DNA of 61,118 bases from Moorena bouillonii PNG (GTDB taxonomy: Bacteria; Cyanobacteriota; Cyanobacteriia; Cyanobacteriales; Coleofasciculaceae): positions 6,285,889-6,347,006 of the forward strand of contig NZ_MKZS01000001.1 of assembly GCF_001942495.1 (NCBI RefSeq). Reading direction: 5' to 3'. The notes under the pieces are model-generated. The model was not told the DNA's origin, ran no database searches, and saw nothing but the letters and a program-made list of their open reading frames with translations. The position numbers and the translations under genes are program-made. Shown here piece by piece: positions 16,576 to 25,979 of the stretch; the stretch's first letter is position 1, and each line of letters opens with the position of its first letter.

Positions 16576-17649
16576 CTACAAAGCAACCTTTTCAACATTT
16601 TCCACCAACCCAGCCAAGGTAATTGACTCATCCACCCTTAGGGGTTTGGTTAAGACTTTACCAATTACATTGTCCAATTCATAGGGGTGCAAACCATCCC
16701 CTGGGGATTTCATCGCGATATCCTCTGCTCTTAAAACATGTCCTACAGGTAAATTATCCGCAGCCACCAGTTTTTTACCCATCTTCAAGTAAGCAGGACG
16801 TTCATTCAGGTGTACCTTCTTCACCCCATCCCCAAAAGCTTGGCGAGTGCGTCTGAGGTCTCTTACCATCTTGCGCAACCCTGTCGGTTCTAACGAGAAA
16901 GCATGGTCTGTTCCTTTCATCGCCCGGTTCAGGGTAAAGTGTTTCTCAATCACACGAGCCCCGAGAACATAAGCCGCCACTGCCATCGCGATACCGTTAT
17001 CATGGCTAGATAGACCTATCACAATATCACTGAACAGTTCCCGATAGGTCTCGATCACCTTCAGGTCAAGTTCTTCAAAGTCCGCTGGATAGCTTGCCGT
17101 ACATTGGAGGATACACAGCTGGGGGTTAATCGGCATGACCGCATCGTAAACCCGTTGCACATCCTCTAAAGTAGCTGCACCCGTGCTAACGATCATCGGC
17201 TTCTGGAATTGGGCAACATGTTTAATTAGGGGCAAGCTCTTAAGGTCTCCAGAAGCGATCTTATAGGCTGGCATATCCAACTCACCCAAAAAGTCCGCAC
17301 TGGGAATATCAAAAGCAGTAGAGAAAAACGTAATCCCTACTTCTTCAGCATACTTTTTCAGTTCCTGATATTCGTAAGCACCAAATTCTAAAAACTCCCG
17401 ATGCTCACCGTAGGTCAAACCAAAACTATTTTCATGGTCATAAGGTCTGTCAAAAGCTGCTTTCGTGTAAAGGGCACGATTGTCTCGTTTTTGTAGTTTT
17501 ACAGCATTCGCTCCGCATTCCTTAGCAATCCGGAACATTTCTTTACACTTTTCCAAGCTGCCTTGATGGTTATTCCCAATTTCAGCAATTACAAAGCAAT
17601 CGCTATCATCATTAATTTCAAAGCCATTAATAGTCAGTCTTCGAGACAT
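16576..17649 (-). CDS. neuB: NeuB-family nonulosonic acid synthase
   Basis: A 357-aa enzyme expected to condense phosphoenolpyruvate with an amino-hexose to a nonulosonic acid (sialic, legionaminic or pseudaminic type). The N-terminal TIM-barrel part opens with CFVIAEIGNNHQGSLEKC (18-35) and KLQKRDN; GLSSHDNG and VIEKHFT are the usual NeuB signatures. The C-terminal SAF domain (about 290-350, KLVAADNLPVGHVLRAEDI) is complete. Which nonulosonic acid it makes cannot be read. The window has no cytidylyltransferase or 2-epimerase partner. First gene of a pair with the SDR. Confidence 0.93.
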   Translation of the reverse strand: MSRRLTINGFEINDDSDCFVIAEIGNNHQGSLEKCKEMFRIAKECGANAVKLQKRDNRALYTKAAFDRPYDHENSFGLTYGEHREFLEFGAYEYQELKKYAEEVGITFFSTAFDIPSADFLGELDMPAYKIASGDLKSLPLIKHVAQFQKPMIVSTGAATLEDVQRVYDAVMPINPQLCILQCTASYPADFEELDLKVIETYRELFSDIVIGLSSHDNGIAMAVAAYVLGARVIEKHFTLNRAMKGTDHAFSLEPTGLRKMVRDLRRTRQAFGDGVKKVHLNERPAYLKMGKKLVAADNLPVGHVLRAEDIAMKSPGDGLHPYELDNVIGKVLTKPLRVDESITLAGLVENVEKVAL

Positions 17650-17753
17650 TTTACACTCCTACAACCAATAAATTCCTATCGGTTTTTCACCACTGACCAA
17701 TGGTTTACCATTAATTACCTGGGATTTCAATACGTATTGATCTTTTTGTCAGG

Positions 17754-17925
17754 ATATGCGCTACGCGCACGCTACTTGAGGTGCCGTCAGCGGTCAGCCG
17801 TCAGCGGTCAGTTGTGGCACAGGCTTCCAGCCTGTGACCTAACCTATAAGCTGATAGCTGATAACTGATACGCGACACGCTGATACGCGACACGCTGATA
17901 GCTGACCGCTGATAGCTGATAGCTA
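17754..17925. repeat. Composite STRR/hairpin repeat block
   Basis: Contains CACGCTACTTGAGGTGCCGT (about 17768), also near 35539 and 49862; CAGCGGT/CAGCCGT heptamers; a hairpin CACAGGCT-TCC-AGCCTGTG (17818-17836); GCTGATA heptamers; and twice GATACGCGACACGCT. It separates neuB from the upstream GT2 gene in the operon. Confidence 0.8.
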
Positions 17926-18864
17926 TTACGATAACGGCTCCACTTGAAATGATCTCGGTCGTAGATATCCTGGACAATGTTGAATTAAGTGATAACTTTT
18001 ACCTTGGGTAGTCATCGGATCAGTGATACTAATATACCGACTGGTCATGATATTGTGCCAATCCCGAGGGATGAGATTCCAGAAGATCGGTTGGTCTGAA
18101 TTGTAGTGTTGATCAAACCCGATACCTTTACGAAACAATGCCCAAAGATACTTTTTCAGTTGCCAGAACCAACCCCCTTTCGCATACTTTGAGTACCGTT
18201 CCGCATAAAGGGCTTTATACTGCTTTTGCCTCTCCATCATTTGGGCATATTCTGGAGTATTAGGATCCGAACTCCAATTGCGGTAATGATGAATAGCAAT
18301 TTTTTTAGTATAAACAATATCATGCCCTGAATATAAAACTTTCGTGGTCAAATCCGGATCAATCCCATAATCTCGAAATACTTCACAGAATCCACCCACC
18401 TGTTTTAATACTGAAGTTCTCAGCACACCTTGGTTAACATTTAATACACCAATTACTGAGACCCCACCAATGTAGGGAGCACTCACGAAAGGCCCTTGTT
18501 TATCCCTTACTTTCAGGGCTACCATCCCGATCTTCCGCTTTTCCTCAAGTATTTTTACCGCCGTATCTAGACCCTGGTTAACGATTACATTATCATCACT
18601 GACCCAACACACATAGGGAGTATCTACCAGTCTGAACACATCATTATAGGCTTTAGCTTGACCAAGCTTTTCGCCCACCAAAACCGGAATCACCTGTGGA
18701 TTTTCCGATGCGATCGCATTTAAGTACTCAATCGTGCCATCATCAGACCCCGCATCAGTCACATAAATTTTTGTAGGGGTTGATGTTTGTTCAATAATAC
18801 TAGTAATACATTGCTTCAGAAGACTCAATCGATTATAGGTACCAACAACAACAGAAAGTTTCAT
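17926..18864 (-). CDS. GT2-family glycosyltransferase
   Basis: A 312-aa inverting glycosyltransferase of the GT-A fold. The nucleotide-sugar region is classical: VVVGTYNRLSLL (4-15), TDAGSDDGT, and the metal-binding acidic motif in VSDDN. The C-terminal third is basic with aromatic residues (GGWFWQLKKYLWALFRK) and may sit on the membrane surface. ATG at 18864 is chosen because AGGA lies 6 bases upstream and the protein then begins directly with strand 1; a start at 18888 would add 8 unlikely residues. Donor and acceptor unknown. Confidence 0.88.
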   Translation of the reverse strand: MKLSVVVGTYNRLSLLKQCITSIIEQTSTPTKIYVTDAGSDDGTIEYLNAIASENPQVIPVLVGEKLGQAKAYNDVFRLVDTPYVCWVSDDNVIVNQGLDTAVKILEEKRKIGMVALKVRDKQGPFVSAPYIGGVSVIGVLNVNQGVLRTSVLKQVGGFCEVFRDYGIDPDLTTKVLYSGHDIVYTKKIAIHHYRNWSSDPNTPEYAQMMERQKQYKALYAERYSKYAKGGWFWQLKKYLWALFRKGIGFDQHYNSDQPIFWNLIPRDWHNIMTSRYISITDPMTTQGKSYHLIQHCPGYLRPRSFQVEPLS

Positions 18865-18906
18865 TGTTCCTTCACTCCTCACCTTCACTCTTAAAAATTA
18901 ACCACC

Positions 18907-19671
18907 CTAACGGACATACAAACAATGGCAGAATAATGGCTGTCCAGACTTAATAGAATTAATCTGATTTTTAATTCCTGCAAATCGGTAACCCAACTCT
19001 ACCAAACAGTCATGTACCTCTTCAAACAATGGTTGTTCCTTATACAGGGGGACAAATGACATTTCTACCAGAACACATCGCCCTAGGGAAAATAGCTTTT
19101 TACCTCCCTTAATCACCCTATCCTCAACCCCTTGGACATCAATTTTTATAAAAATATCTTTATCAAATTTCTCAGACTCTAATTCTGACTGTAATAGGTC
19201 ATCCAGGGGGCAAACCTTTACTTTAACCTCAGTTTCTCCTGATGTCTGTGGAAATTCCTTCTTACATAGTTCACTTATGCGTAACATCGAAGAAGCTGGC
19301 CCGTAAGAATTCTCATATAATAACTCTTCTCCTTCATAATCCGACAAAGCCACATTAAAAATTTTTAGATTAGGAATCTTAGCCGCTTTTCCTTCTAAAT
19401 CTGATATATAAGATGGCAATGGTTCAAATACATAGGTTTGTTTAGCATTGAAGTAACAGGCTAAAAATTCCGCAAAATCCCCATTATTTGAGCCAATATC
19501 AATCACCGTCTTAATCGAATAATTTTCACGAACCCATCGCCATAGCTCCCTGCCTGGATCCGGACTCGCTTCCACAATTTGTTTGTAGTCTGAAAGCCTT
19601 AACAACTTTAAATTCATCGACGCTAACAGACGATTTACAAACCGAATTATTTTCTGTTTCAACGAAGCCAT
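18907..19671 (-). CDS. FkbM-family methyltransferase
   Basis: A 254-aa SAM-dependent methyltransferase of the FkbM type. Motif I is VIDIGSNNGDF (56-66), followed by VFEPLPSY and the family motif IKIDVQGVEDRVIKGG. FkbM enzymes O-methylate sugars or related hydroxyls, and in this setting the target is most likely a glycan residue. About 20 bp separates it from the upstream GT2, so both are co-transcribed. Confidence 0.88.
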   Translation of the reverse strand: MASLKQKIIRFVNRLLASMNLKLLRLSDYKQIVEASPDPGRELWRWVRENYSIKTVIDIGSNNGDFAEFLACYFNAKQTYVFEPLPSYISDLEGKAAKIPNLKIFNVALSDYEGEELLYENSYGPASSMLRISELCKKEFPQTSGETEVKVKVCPLDDLLQSELESEKFDKDIFIKIDVQGVEDRVIKGGKKLFSLGRCVLVEMSFVPLYKEQPLFEEVHDCLVELGYRFAGIKNQINSIKSGQPLFCHCLYVR

Positions 19672-19690
19672 TTAGTTACTCCTAGACAAC

Positions 19691-20662
19691 TTAATGAACT
19701 AAGTCCATAAACTGGTCTGCTGTTCTAGTTTTGTCCTCATATAACCTAGTTACTCGTCTCCGGAGATCCCGCTTATATCGATGATAATAAATTCCTTCCC
19801 ATCGCTGCAAGTAAGCCTCTCGGTCATGATCTAAAACAGCATTGTTAGTTTGGCGAACCCCTTCATTTCGATCATAATAATGTTCAACATAAGCCCCTGG
19901 ACAATCTACAATCTCATAATTAAGCTGCCACATCTTTAAACAGAGATCACCATCAGCTTTATAAAAGACATATCGGTCTTCATCCGCCCAGTCAACTGCT
20001 GCTAGGGCTTCTTTTAAGTACATACCATGATTAACAAACAGCTTGCCCCCAAGGGTATGTTGTACATAGTACTCTTTATCCTCTGGCCAATTCCGAAAAT
20101 AGAAAGCTACTCCCCCTATTTTACCGCCAGCTTTTTCCACCTCTTCAAACTTATCCAGCCCTAAATTCACCGCATTTGGTAATAGCAGACAATCATCACT
20201 GATCATCAAAATGTATTTTCCTTTAGCGGATTTAAAGCCAAGATTCATAAAATACCCCCAACTGCGACGCTTGAGTGGCTTTCCTTGGAATTCCCCTCGG
20301 TTATGTTGGATGATAGTAATAATATCTTTCTGCTGAATTAGCCATTCTAAAGATCCATCCGTTGACCCCCCGTCAATCACAATGATTTCATAGGGAACGC
20401 GAATCTGATTATCTCGAACACTTTGAATCGCTTTTTCCAGTAAAGGTCTACGGTTATAACTCCCAATCACCACCGAGACCATGCACGTTTTCTCAGAACT
20501 AATTACCGGTTTAGCTAAAGACTTTAATATCTTAAAATGACTCAATTGTCCTGGATTAGCTTGTCCTGGATTAACTAGTTGAGTAGGATACTGAGTCAAT
20601 GAGCTGTGATAAAAATTTTTGACTTGACGAAAAGGCTTAGCCAGAATTCTGATATAGTCCAT
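19691..20662 (-). CDS. GT2-family glycosyltransferase
   Basis: A 323-aa GT2 enzyme. Motifs: MVSVVIGSYNRRPLLEKAI (donor-binding strand), VIDGGSTDGS and ISDDC (metal site). The region before the catalytic domain (about 1-60) is basic. The start at 20662 (MDYIRILAKP) has AGGAGTG five bases upstream; the frame extends to 20701 without such a site. It leads the FkbM gene by 19 bp. Confidence 0.88.
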   Translation of the reverse strand: MDYIRILAKPFRQVKNFYHSSLTQYPTQLVNPGQANPGQLSHFKILKSLAKPVISSEKTCMVSVVIGSYNRRPLLEKAIQSVRDNQIRVPYEIIVIDGGSTDGSLEWLIQQKDIITIIQHNRGEFQGKPLKRRSWGYFMNLGFKSAKGKYILMISDDCLLLPNAVNLGLDKFEEVEKAGGKIGGVAFYFRNWPEDKEYYVQHTLGGKLFVNHGMYLKEALAAVDWADEDRYVFYKADGDLCLKMWQLNYEIVDCPGAYVEHYYDRNEGVRQTNNAVLDHDREAYLQRWEGIYYHRYKRDLRRRVTRLYEDKTRTADQFMDLVH

Positions 20663-20701
20663 AATACACTCCTGAACACACCTGTCTAGAGCCATCACCA
20701 A

Positions 20702-21188
20702 GCCATTTAGCTTAACTTGATGTGGCCGTTATAGTGGCACCCTCGGGGATAATGATATCAGAATATCCCATTGTTTATGTTATAATAGCAAGTCATTATG
20801 CATAGATAAATCTAAAAATTTTTAGATTATCAAACGGAGCAGTAGGGTGCGTAGGGTGCGTAGGGTGCGTTAGGGGCGCGCCTTGCCATCATATTCAACG
20901 TCGTAGCCAGTAACCCCGTAACGCACCACCAAAAGGCTCACCCTTATTTTTCGCCTTTTCTTCCCTGGTTGAGAAAGTCCGCTTGGGAATTGTAACGGGC
21001 AAGATGCCCGTTCCACAGATGCCGGAAATTGATAACGGGCAAGATGCCCGTTCCACAGATGCCGGGAATTGATAACGGGCAAGATGCCCGTTCCACAGAT
21101 ACCGGGAATTGTAACGGGCAAGATGCCCGTTCCACAGATGCCCATTCCACCAAAATCCTCATTCCAGCTTGATGCCCATTCCAGCAAT
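20702..21188. repeat. Gene-less stretch with 9-bp and 40-bp tandem repeats
   Basis: GTAGGGTGC occurs three times in tandem near 20844-20870. From 20994 to about 21145 lie four copies of a roughly 40-bp unit built on the perfect hairpin AACGGGCA-AGA-TGCCCGTT with the spacer CCACAGATGCCGGGAATTGA; the hairpins start at 20994, 21034, 21074 and 21114. Spacers are conserved, so this is not CRISPR. Frames reading through it (CGTGILPV repeats) are not genes. Confidence 0.88.
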
Positions 21189-22877
21189 CTAGACGCGATC
21201 AATTCCCAACCGTTCCGCTGGATAGATAAAAGGAGAACCAGACAAGATTCCATCACAGATAATATCCAAACCCCGATCTGCACCAGGAAGTAATTGCTCT
21301 AGGCTAGTAATATTCAGCTTCACGAAAGGATTTTCCGATAGCGGTTCCGTAAACTGTAGGGGAATCATCCGTCTAAAAAAGAAATGGTAGGCGTACATCC
21401 TCGCCCGTTTAAGGGCATTGGAATCCAAGCGTTTACCAAGGGGTAGCTGATCCAAGCACTGGAAATACTCCTGTGCTGTTGAAGGATCCATAGTGATGCC
21501 CTTATCTCGGATCCAAGCTTCACCACCAACGATCACCGGAATCCCTACACTGGTCAACTCTACTCCAGTTTTTGTCCCATAAATAATCACCGAGTCGCAC
21601 TCCATCATCGCTGCGTAGGTACTCACAGGACTTTCTGGAGCAATGATGAAAATATTCTTAGGCAATTGAGGCCAGACCTTCTTGATTTCTGGCAACAAGG
21701 GTTGGCGAGAAGGCAACGTTCCCCGAATCTCTGCCGGATGAATCCGAATCAACAGTTGTAAGTCAGGACGTTTAGCAAAATACTCAATCGTTTGGAGTAC
21801 CCACGTCAGCATATTGGGAAAAGCATTAGCCCGATAGTGCAACTGGGCATCCCACATTACATTAGTGAGCATCCCAATCACCGGCTGGTTCAGGTCAAGC
21901 CCCATCTCCTCAGCATTTCGGCTAAATTCTTCATCAGGTTTTTCATGAAACCAAATCCAATCCCGAGTGCCCTGCCATCGACTTTTCAAATACTGTAGGA
22001 TGTCATCTGTCATTGCCTCAGTCCAAGGCATGGTTTCCCAGGCATGGAGAGGCTCACTGAGCATAGTGTGGTGATAAGTGTCTCCGTGGCTAAAAATAAA
22101 GCAACGCTTGCGGTAGGCAATAGTCCAGTTAACCACCCGCACTTGGCGTGAGCGACAGACTTCACCAATGATGCCATGAGGTAAGTAGATGCCATGATTG
22201 AAGCAAGCAGCCTTAAAATTATACTTAGACAGTAGCTTACTGATAGCATACGCAGTCAGCAAAGCCCCTTCAAAATACCGACGCACCACAATTTCACTGT
22301 TGGGTTCATTATCTAGATTCCCGCTGGTAAAATAGCGCAACGCCCCAGCATAGGCGTGTTCACCGATATTCCAGTTGCCCAGACAATAGTTTTCAATCTC
22401 TGATAGCGGCACGTGGGCTGCGATCTGTTTTGCCTCTAGCCTGTCGAGCCCAGTGAGCAGTTCACTGAATACATGGTTAGTCAAATGCAACGGTTGATAA
22501 AGATAACCACCGGTTGCGAAACACTTTTGGCATTTGATCCTTTCTAGATCATAGTTTTCAATCCTTTCTTGAGGTGTATCCAGTTTTTGAAGATTAAGGC
22601 AGGCAGGCAGAGAATGGTCACACAGGAGAGTATGAACCTCTGCTCCTCTGAGAGTAAGGGCTACTGCTAGTAGGCTTTCTGGTAGTGACAGTGGCGCTGA
22701 CCCCCCTACGGCAGTTGCTATTAGCACCATTGGTCCGAAGTGAGACCGTTGCTTGGCTTCTCTCCAGAGGGAGGGGTTAGTTTCGATAATAGGTCGCCAA
22801 TCTAACAAGTTACTTTGGCCTAGTTGCCAAGAAAGCAAGGGACTTGGCTCTAGTTCGTCAGCACTACTCACAGGCAT
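21189..22877 (-). CDS. Capsule-type polysaccharide transferase
   Basis: A 562-aa soluble protein that resembles capsule polysaccharide biosynthesis proteins of the KpsS/KpsC-like GT-B group. Supporting patterns are the C-terminal donor-site-like LLIRIHPAEIR (about 400-410), the segment SVIIYGTKTGVELTSVGIPVIV (retaining the gTK-type turn) and an N-terminal Rossmann-like PMVLIATAVGGSAPLS. A four-Cys set (CDHSLPAC, CQKC) near 95-140 could bind metal. Its divergent promoter region is shared with the ABC exporter at 23183, consistent with export of a capsule-like glycan. The exact transferase activity is uncertain. Confidence 0.7.
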   Translation of the reverse strand: MPVSSADELEPSPLLSWQLGQSNLLDWRPIIETNPSLWREAKQRSHFGPMVLIATAVGGSAPLSLPESLLAVALTLRGAEVHTLLCDHSLPACLNLQKLDTPQERIENYDLERIKCQKCFATGGYLYQPLHLTNHVFSELLTGLDRLEAKQIAAHVPLSEIENYCLGNWNIGEHAYAGALRYFTSGNLDNEPNSEIVVRRYFEGALLTAYAISKLLSKYNFKAACFNHGIYLPHGIIGEVCRSRQVRVVNWTIAYRKRCFIFSHGDTYHHTMLSEPLHAWETMPWTEAMTDDILQYLKSRWQGTRDWIWFHEKPDEEFSRNAEEMGLDLNQPVIGMLTNVMWDAQLHYRANAFPNMLTWVLQTIEYFAKRPDLQLLIRIHPAEIRGTLPSRQPLLPEIKKVWPQLPKNIFIIAPESPVSTYAAMMECDSVIIYGTKTGVELTSVGIPVIVGGEAWIRDKGITMDPSTAQEYFQCLDQLPLGKRLDSNALKRARMYAYHFFFRRMIPLQFTEPLSENPFVKLNITSLEQLLPGADRGLDIICDGILSGSPFIYPAERLGIDRV

Positions 22878-23182
22878 ATAATCAAGTCAGATACTAACTT
22901 CTCAAGGGATTATAGCAACTTCCTACTCGACAAATTTCCCTAAACTATGATAATAATATACAGACCGAAACAGAACGGGTGCGCGATGCTCCTTTGGAGC
23001 CGCTGCGCGAACGCGCCGTAACCAAAAGTGCGGGGTGGGAACACGACAGGGCGAATTTCTTCGCAGTATATGTTATGGTTCTAAAAATGCGCATCTACGA
23101 ACCATTGGGGAGGCTCAATTGAATCCCTATATATTCGGTTCTATATACTCATATTCGGTTCTATATCTTCGGTGTATAAATT
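22878..23182. promoter_or_regulatory. Divergent intergenic region with direct repeats
   Basis: The only divergent gap in the polysaccharide region, so promoters for both arms should lie here. ATATTCGGTTCTATA occurs at 23131-23145 and again at 23151-23165, 20 bp apart, with a third partial copy (CTATATCTTCGGT) reaching the wzm-like start: an arrangement suited to a dimeric regulator on one helix face. On the left, ACTATGATAATAATATACAG near 22944 could hold the minus-strand promoter. A CGCTGCGCGAAC-type dispersed repeat lies near 22981-23017. Confidence 0.4.
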
Positions 23183-23989
23183 ATGACCTTATCCCTCAAG
23201 GCTAACACCGCACGGTCGCCATTCCAGCGCTATTGGGAGTTGCTGTCTATATTAACAGAGCGAAATCTGAAGGGACGTTATCGAGGATCGCTTCTGGGAG
23301 TATATTGGTCTTTGTTAAATCCTTTGATTATGACAGGACTATATACAGCAATTTTTGGTGCTACCTTTGCCTCCTATTATGACAACTCAACCATTAACTA
23401 TATTCTGGCAGCTTTTACTGGGTTGCTTGTCACTAACTTTTTCTCCGCTTCAACCAACCAAGCATTAGTCAGTATAGTTGGTAATGGTGCCCTGTTGAAT
23501 AAAGTTCGCTTACCAATCAGTGTCTTTCCAGTTTCAACCATTGCTGCTAACGTGTTTCAGTTATCTGTTGGCAGCTTTCCTCTCCTAGCTATTGTCACGT
23601 TGCTTACGTCAAAAAGTGTAGTCAATTTGCTAGCGTTGAGTCTTCCGTTAATCGCTTTAATTTTGGTTAGTATCGGCATCGGTTTTTTCGTCAGTGTTCT
23701 CTATGTGTTCTTTAGGGATTTACCTTATTTCTACGAACTAGTATGCTTTGTGCTCTGGATTAGTTCTCCAGTCTTTTATCCAGCAGCAATTGTTCCAGAG
23801 GCGGTTAGACCTTTTTTGTTCTTAAATCCCTTATTGCCGATTATTGAAAGCATTAGACAGATTTCTTTGTCAGGAGGTTTGCCAGATGTAGGGTTAATTG
23901 GACACTCATGCCTAAGTGCCATAGTAATTGTATCCTTAGGCTGGACTTGCTTTCGAGTTTGGCAGCCGCACTTCATGGATTTGTTATAA
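23183..23989 (+). CDS. Polysaccharide ABC exporter, permease (Wzm-type)
   Basis: A 268-aa ABC-2-type inner-membrane permease with about six hydrophobic segments. The N-terminal ELLSILTERNLKGRYRGSLLG and YWSLLNPLIMTGLYT are characteristic of Wzm/KpsM-like exporters. It would form the pore of a glycan exporter with the next gene's ATPase; its stop is immediately followed by that gene's ATG. First gene of the plus-strand arm. Confidence 0.92.
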   Translation: MTLSLKANTARSPFQRYWELLSILTERNLKGRYRGSLLGVYWSLLNPLIMTGLYTAIFGATFASYYDNSTINYILAAFTGLLVTNFFSASTNQALVSIVGNGALLNKVRLPISVFPVSTIAANVFQLSVGSFPLLAIVTLLTSKSVVNLLALSLPLIALILVSIGIGFFVSVLYVFFRDLPYFYELVCFVLWISSPVFYPAAIVPEAVRPFLFLNPLLPIIESIRQISLSGGLPDVGLIGHSCLSAIVIVSLGWTCFRVWQPHFMDLL

Positions 23990-24739
23990 ATGACAGAAGA
24001 AGTTATTAGACTCGATCGGGTTTCATTGTGGCGAAGAACCCAAGAAGAGTTTTCCTATGACCTCAAGAAAACCATACTATCGTTTGTGGAGGGAAAATAC
24101 CGCAAACCTTCCAAGAATTTAGTCCTTGATGACATTCATCTAGCCGTAAAAGCTGGGGAAAAAATCGGTATCATTGGACCCAATGGTTCAGGAAAATCAA
24201 CCCTGCTTAAAGTTATCTGTGGAATCTTACAGCCCACAAGGGGTCAGGTATGGATCAGAGGTGAAATCGCTCCTCTGATTGAGCTAGGAGCTGGATTCGA
24301 TCCAGAACTTTCCGTACTGGATAACATCAAACTCTATGGGGTGATGCTAGGTTTCTCTAAACAAGAGATGAAACGCAGAACCCCATCGATTTTGGAGTTT
24401 GCTGAGCTAGAAGACTACAAGTTAATGCCAGTCAAGGGATTATCCTCAGGGATGTCAGCGCGGCTAGGCTTTGCCATTGCCACTGATGTACAGCCAGATA
24501 TCTTAATTTTAGATGAAGTGTTATCCGTAGGGGATCAAAGTTTTAGAATTAAGTGCCAGCGACGCATGGAAAGATTTTGGGAGGCTCATGCCACTGTTTT
24601 AGTGGTCTCCCATGATTTATCCTTTGTGCGCCATTACTGCAAGCGAGTGATTTGGTTAGACAAAGGCAGGATAAAGTTAGCGGGAGAAAGCAATGAGGTA
24701 GTCGATTCCTACTTGAATAGTGTCAAGGAAGTGGTTTAA
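23990..24739 (+). CDS. Polysaccharide ABC exporter, ATPase (Wzt-type)
   Basis: A 249-aa ATPase. Walker A GPNGSGKST (63-71), signature LSSGMSARL (151-159), Walker B ILILDE (171-176) and switch His208 are intact. ELGAGFDPELSVLDN (98-112) is typical of Wzt/KpsT/TagH-like exporters. It ends near residue 249, so it lacks the C-terminal carbohydrate-binding domain that O-antigen Wzt proteins use to recognise capped chains; the exported chain is probably lipid-linked and recognised differently. Zero-base spacing after wzm. Confidence 0.93.
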   Translation: MTEEVIRLDRVSLWRRTQEEFSYDLKKTILSFVEGKYRKPSKNLVLDDIHLAVKAGEKIGIIGPNGSGKSTLLKVICGILQPTRGQVWIRGEIAPLIELGAGFDPELSVLDNIKLYGVMLGFSKQEMKRRTPSILEFAELEDYKLMPVKGLSSGMSARLGFAIATDVQPDILILDEVLSVGDQSFRIKCQRRMERFWEAHATVLVVSHDLSFVRHYCKRVIWLDKGRIKLAGESNEVVDSYLNSVKEVV

Positions 24740-24882
24740 CCTTAAAAAAAGTTAAAACTTTTAAACAAAAGTTAAAAGCTTAAGGTAAATGAAAGATGGT
24801 AATCTGACAAGTTGGAATATAGTTAAACCTATAGTTAAACCAGTATTATCACCCTAATAGTGATAATTCCGAGGAGGAGTGT

Positions 24883-25854
24883 GTGAGGATTTCAATTATC
24901 ACTGTATGTAAAAATGCTGAGCGGTTTATAGAGCGAGCGATCAAGAGTGTCGTCTCTCAGACCTATGAGGATATAGAGTACATTATTATTGATGGCAACT
25001 CCCAAGACAAAACTAAGGAGATTGCTCATAAATATAGTGATCAGATTAGCCGATTCATTAGCGAACCTGATGGCGGTATCTATGAAGCAATGAATAAGGG
25101 AGTTAGGTACTCCTCTGGTGAGTTTATTGGTTTTATTAACTCAGATGACTATTATCTTGATGATCAAGTTATCCAAGATACCGTTAACTTCCTGTTGGCA
25201 AATCCCTCCTGTGATTTTGTGTATGGAGACCTAGAGGTTAGAGAGCAATCAGGGTCTACCATTGTAGTCAAGCCTCCCTTGCCTGAAGATGTAGCTGATG
25301 AACTGATTTGTGGATGTTTGCCTCACCAAGCCAGCTTCTCCAGAGCTAACTTATTTTTCTCTAAGATAGGGCTTTTCAATGAACGCTACAGAATATCATC
25401 GGATTATGAATGGTTTCTGAGGCTAATCCAGAATGAAACGGTGAAATTGTGTTACTATCCTCGGAAAATGACATCCTATTATGCAGGAGGCATTTCTAGT
25501 CAGTTAAGACTATCCCTACCTGAATCCTATAGTATTCAGAACCAATGCCCAATGTATCAAGATTCCTACTGGTTGAACAGAAGAATCCTAAAATATCAGG
25601 AGTTCGTCATTAACCTAAGAGAATGGCTTCAAAATGTAGAAGACGGGAGAAATACAGTAAATCTCAACTATAAATCCCTTGAAAAAAAATATCAAGCCGT
25701 TGAAACGGAATACCATGCCCTAAAGCTTGAATTAGAGCAAGCCCGGGCGAAAATTGCTGAAATTGCGAAAATTGTTGAGATGGAAACCGGGATGAATCAG
25801 AATGGACAAAGTTCTAATCTAAAACTAAACTTTCCAAATTTGGAACAAGTATGA
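24883..25854 (+). CDS. GT2-family glycosyltransferase with coiled-coil tail
   Basis: A 323-aa GT2 enzyme: ISIITVCKNAERFIERAI at the N-terminus, IIDGNSQDKT, and the metal motif INSDDYY. The catalytic part ends near residue 240; a coiled coil follows (about 258-300, YQAVETEYHALKLELEQARA). The start is GTG at 24883, decided by the strong GAGGAGGAG ribosome site just upstream. WcaA-like by pattern. The coiled coil may hold it together with the next two proteins, which also have such tails. Confidence 0.9.
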   Translation: MRISIITVCKNAERFIERAIKSVVSQTYEDIEYIIIDGNSQDKTKEIAHKYSDQISRFISEPDGGIYEAMNKGVRYSSGEFIGFINSDDYYLDDQVIQDTVNFLLANPSCDFVYGDLEVREQSGSTIVVKPPLPEDVADELICGCLPHQASFSRANLFFSKIGLFNERYRISSDYEWFLRLIQNETVKLCYYPRKMTSYYAGGISSQLRLSLPESYSIQNQCPMYQDSYWLNRRILKYQEFVINLREWLQNVEDGRNTVNLNYKSLEKKYQAVETEYHALKLELEQARAKIAEIAKIVEMETGMNQNGQSSNLKLNFPNLEQV

Positions 25855-25979
25855 TTAGGATACAACGTTATACTAATAGATTAGACTAATAGGTTATTAA
25901 ATTAACAGCTTAGACGTTATATCTTTCTTGCCAAATTTATTGCAATGTTTTTTCAGGTGTGTGTGAGGGGCTGTTTAAT

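Noticed and set aside
20994-21145. Possible CRISPR array
   Set aside because: The roughly 40-bp units are fully conserved including the spacers between hairpins, and no cas gene is present.
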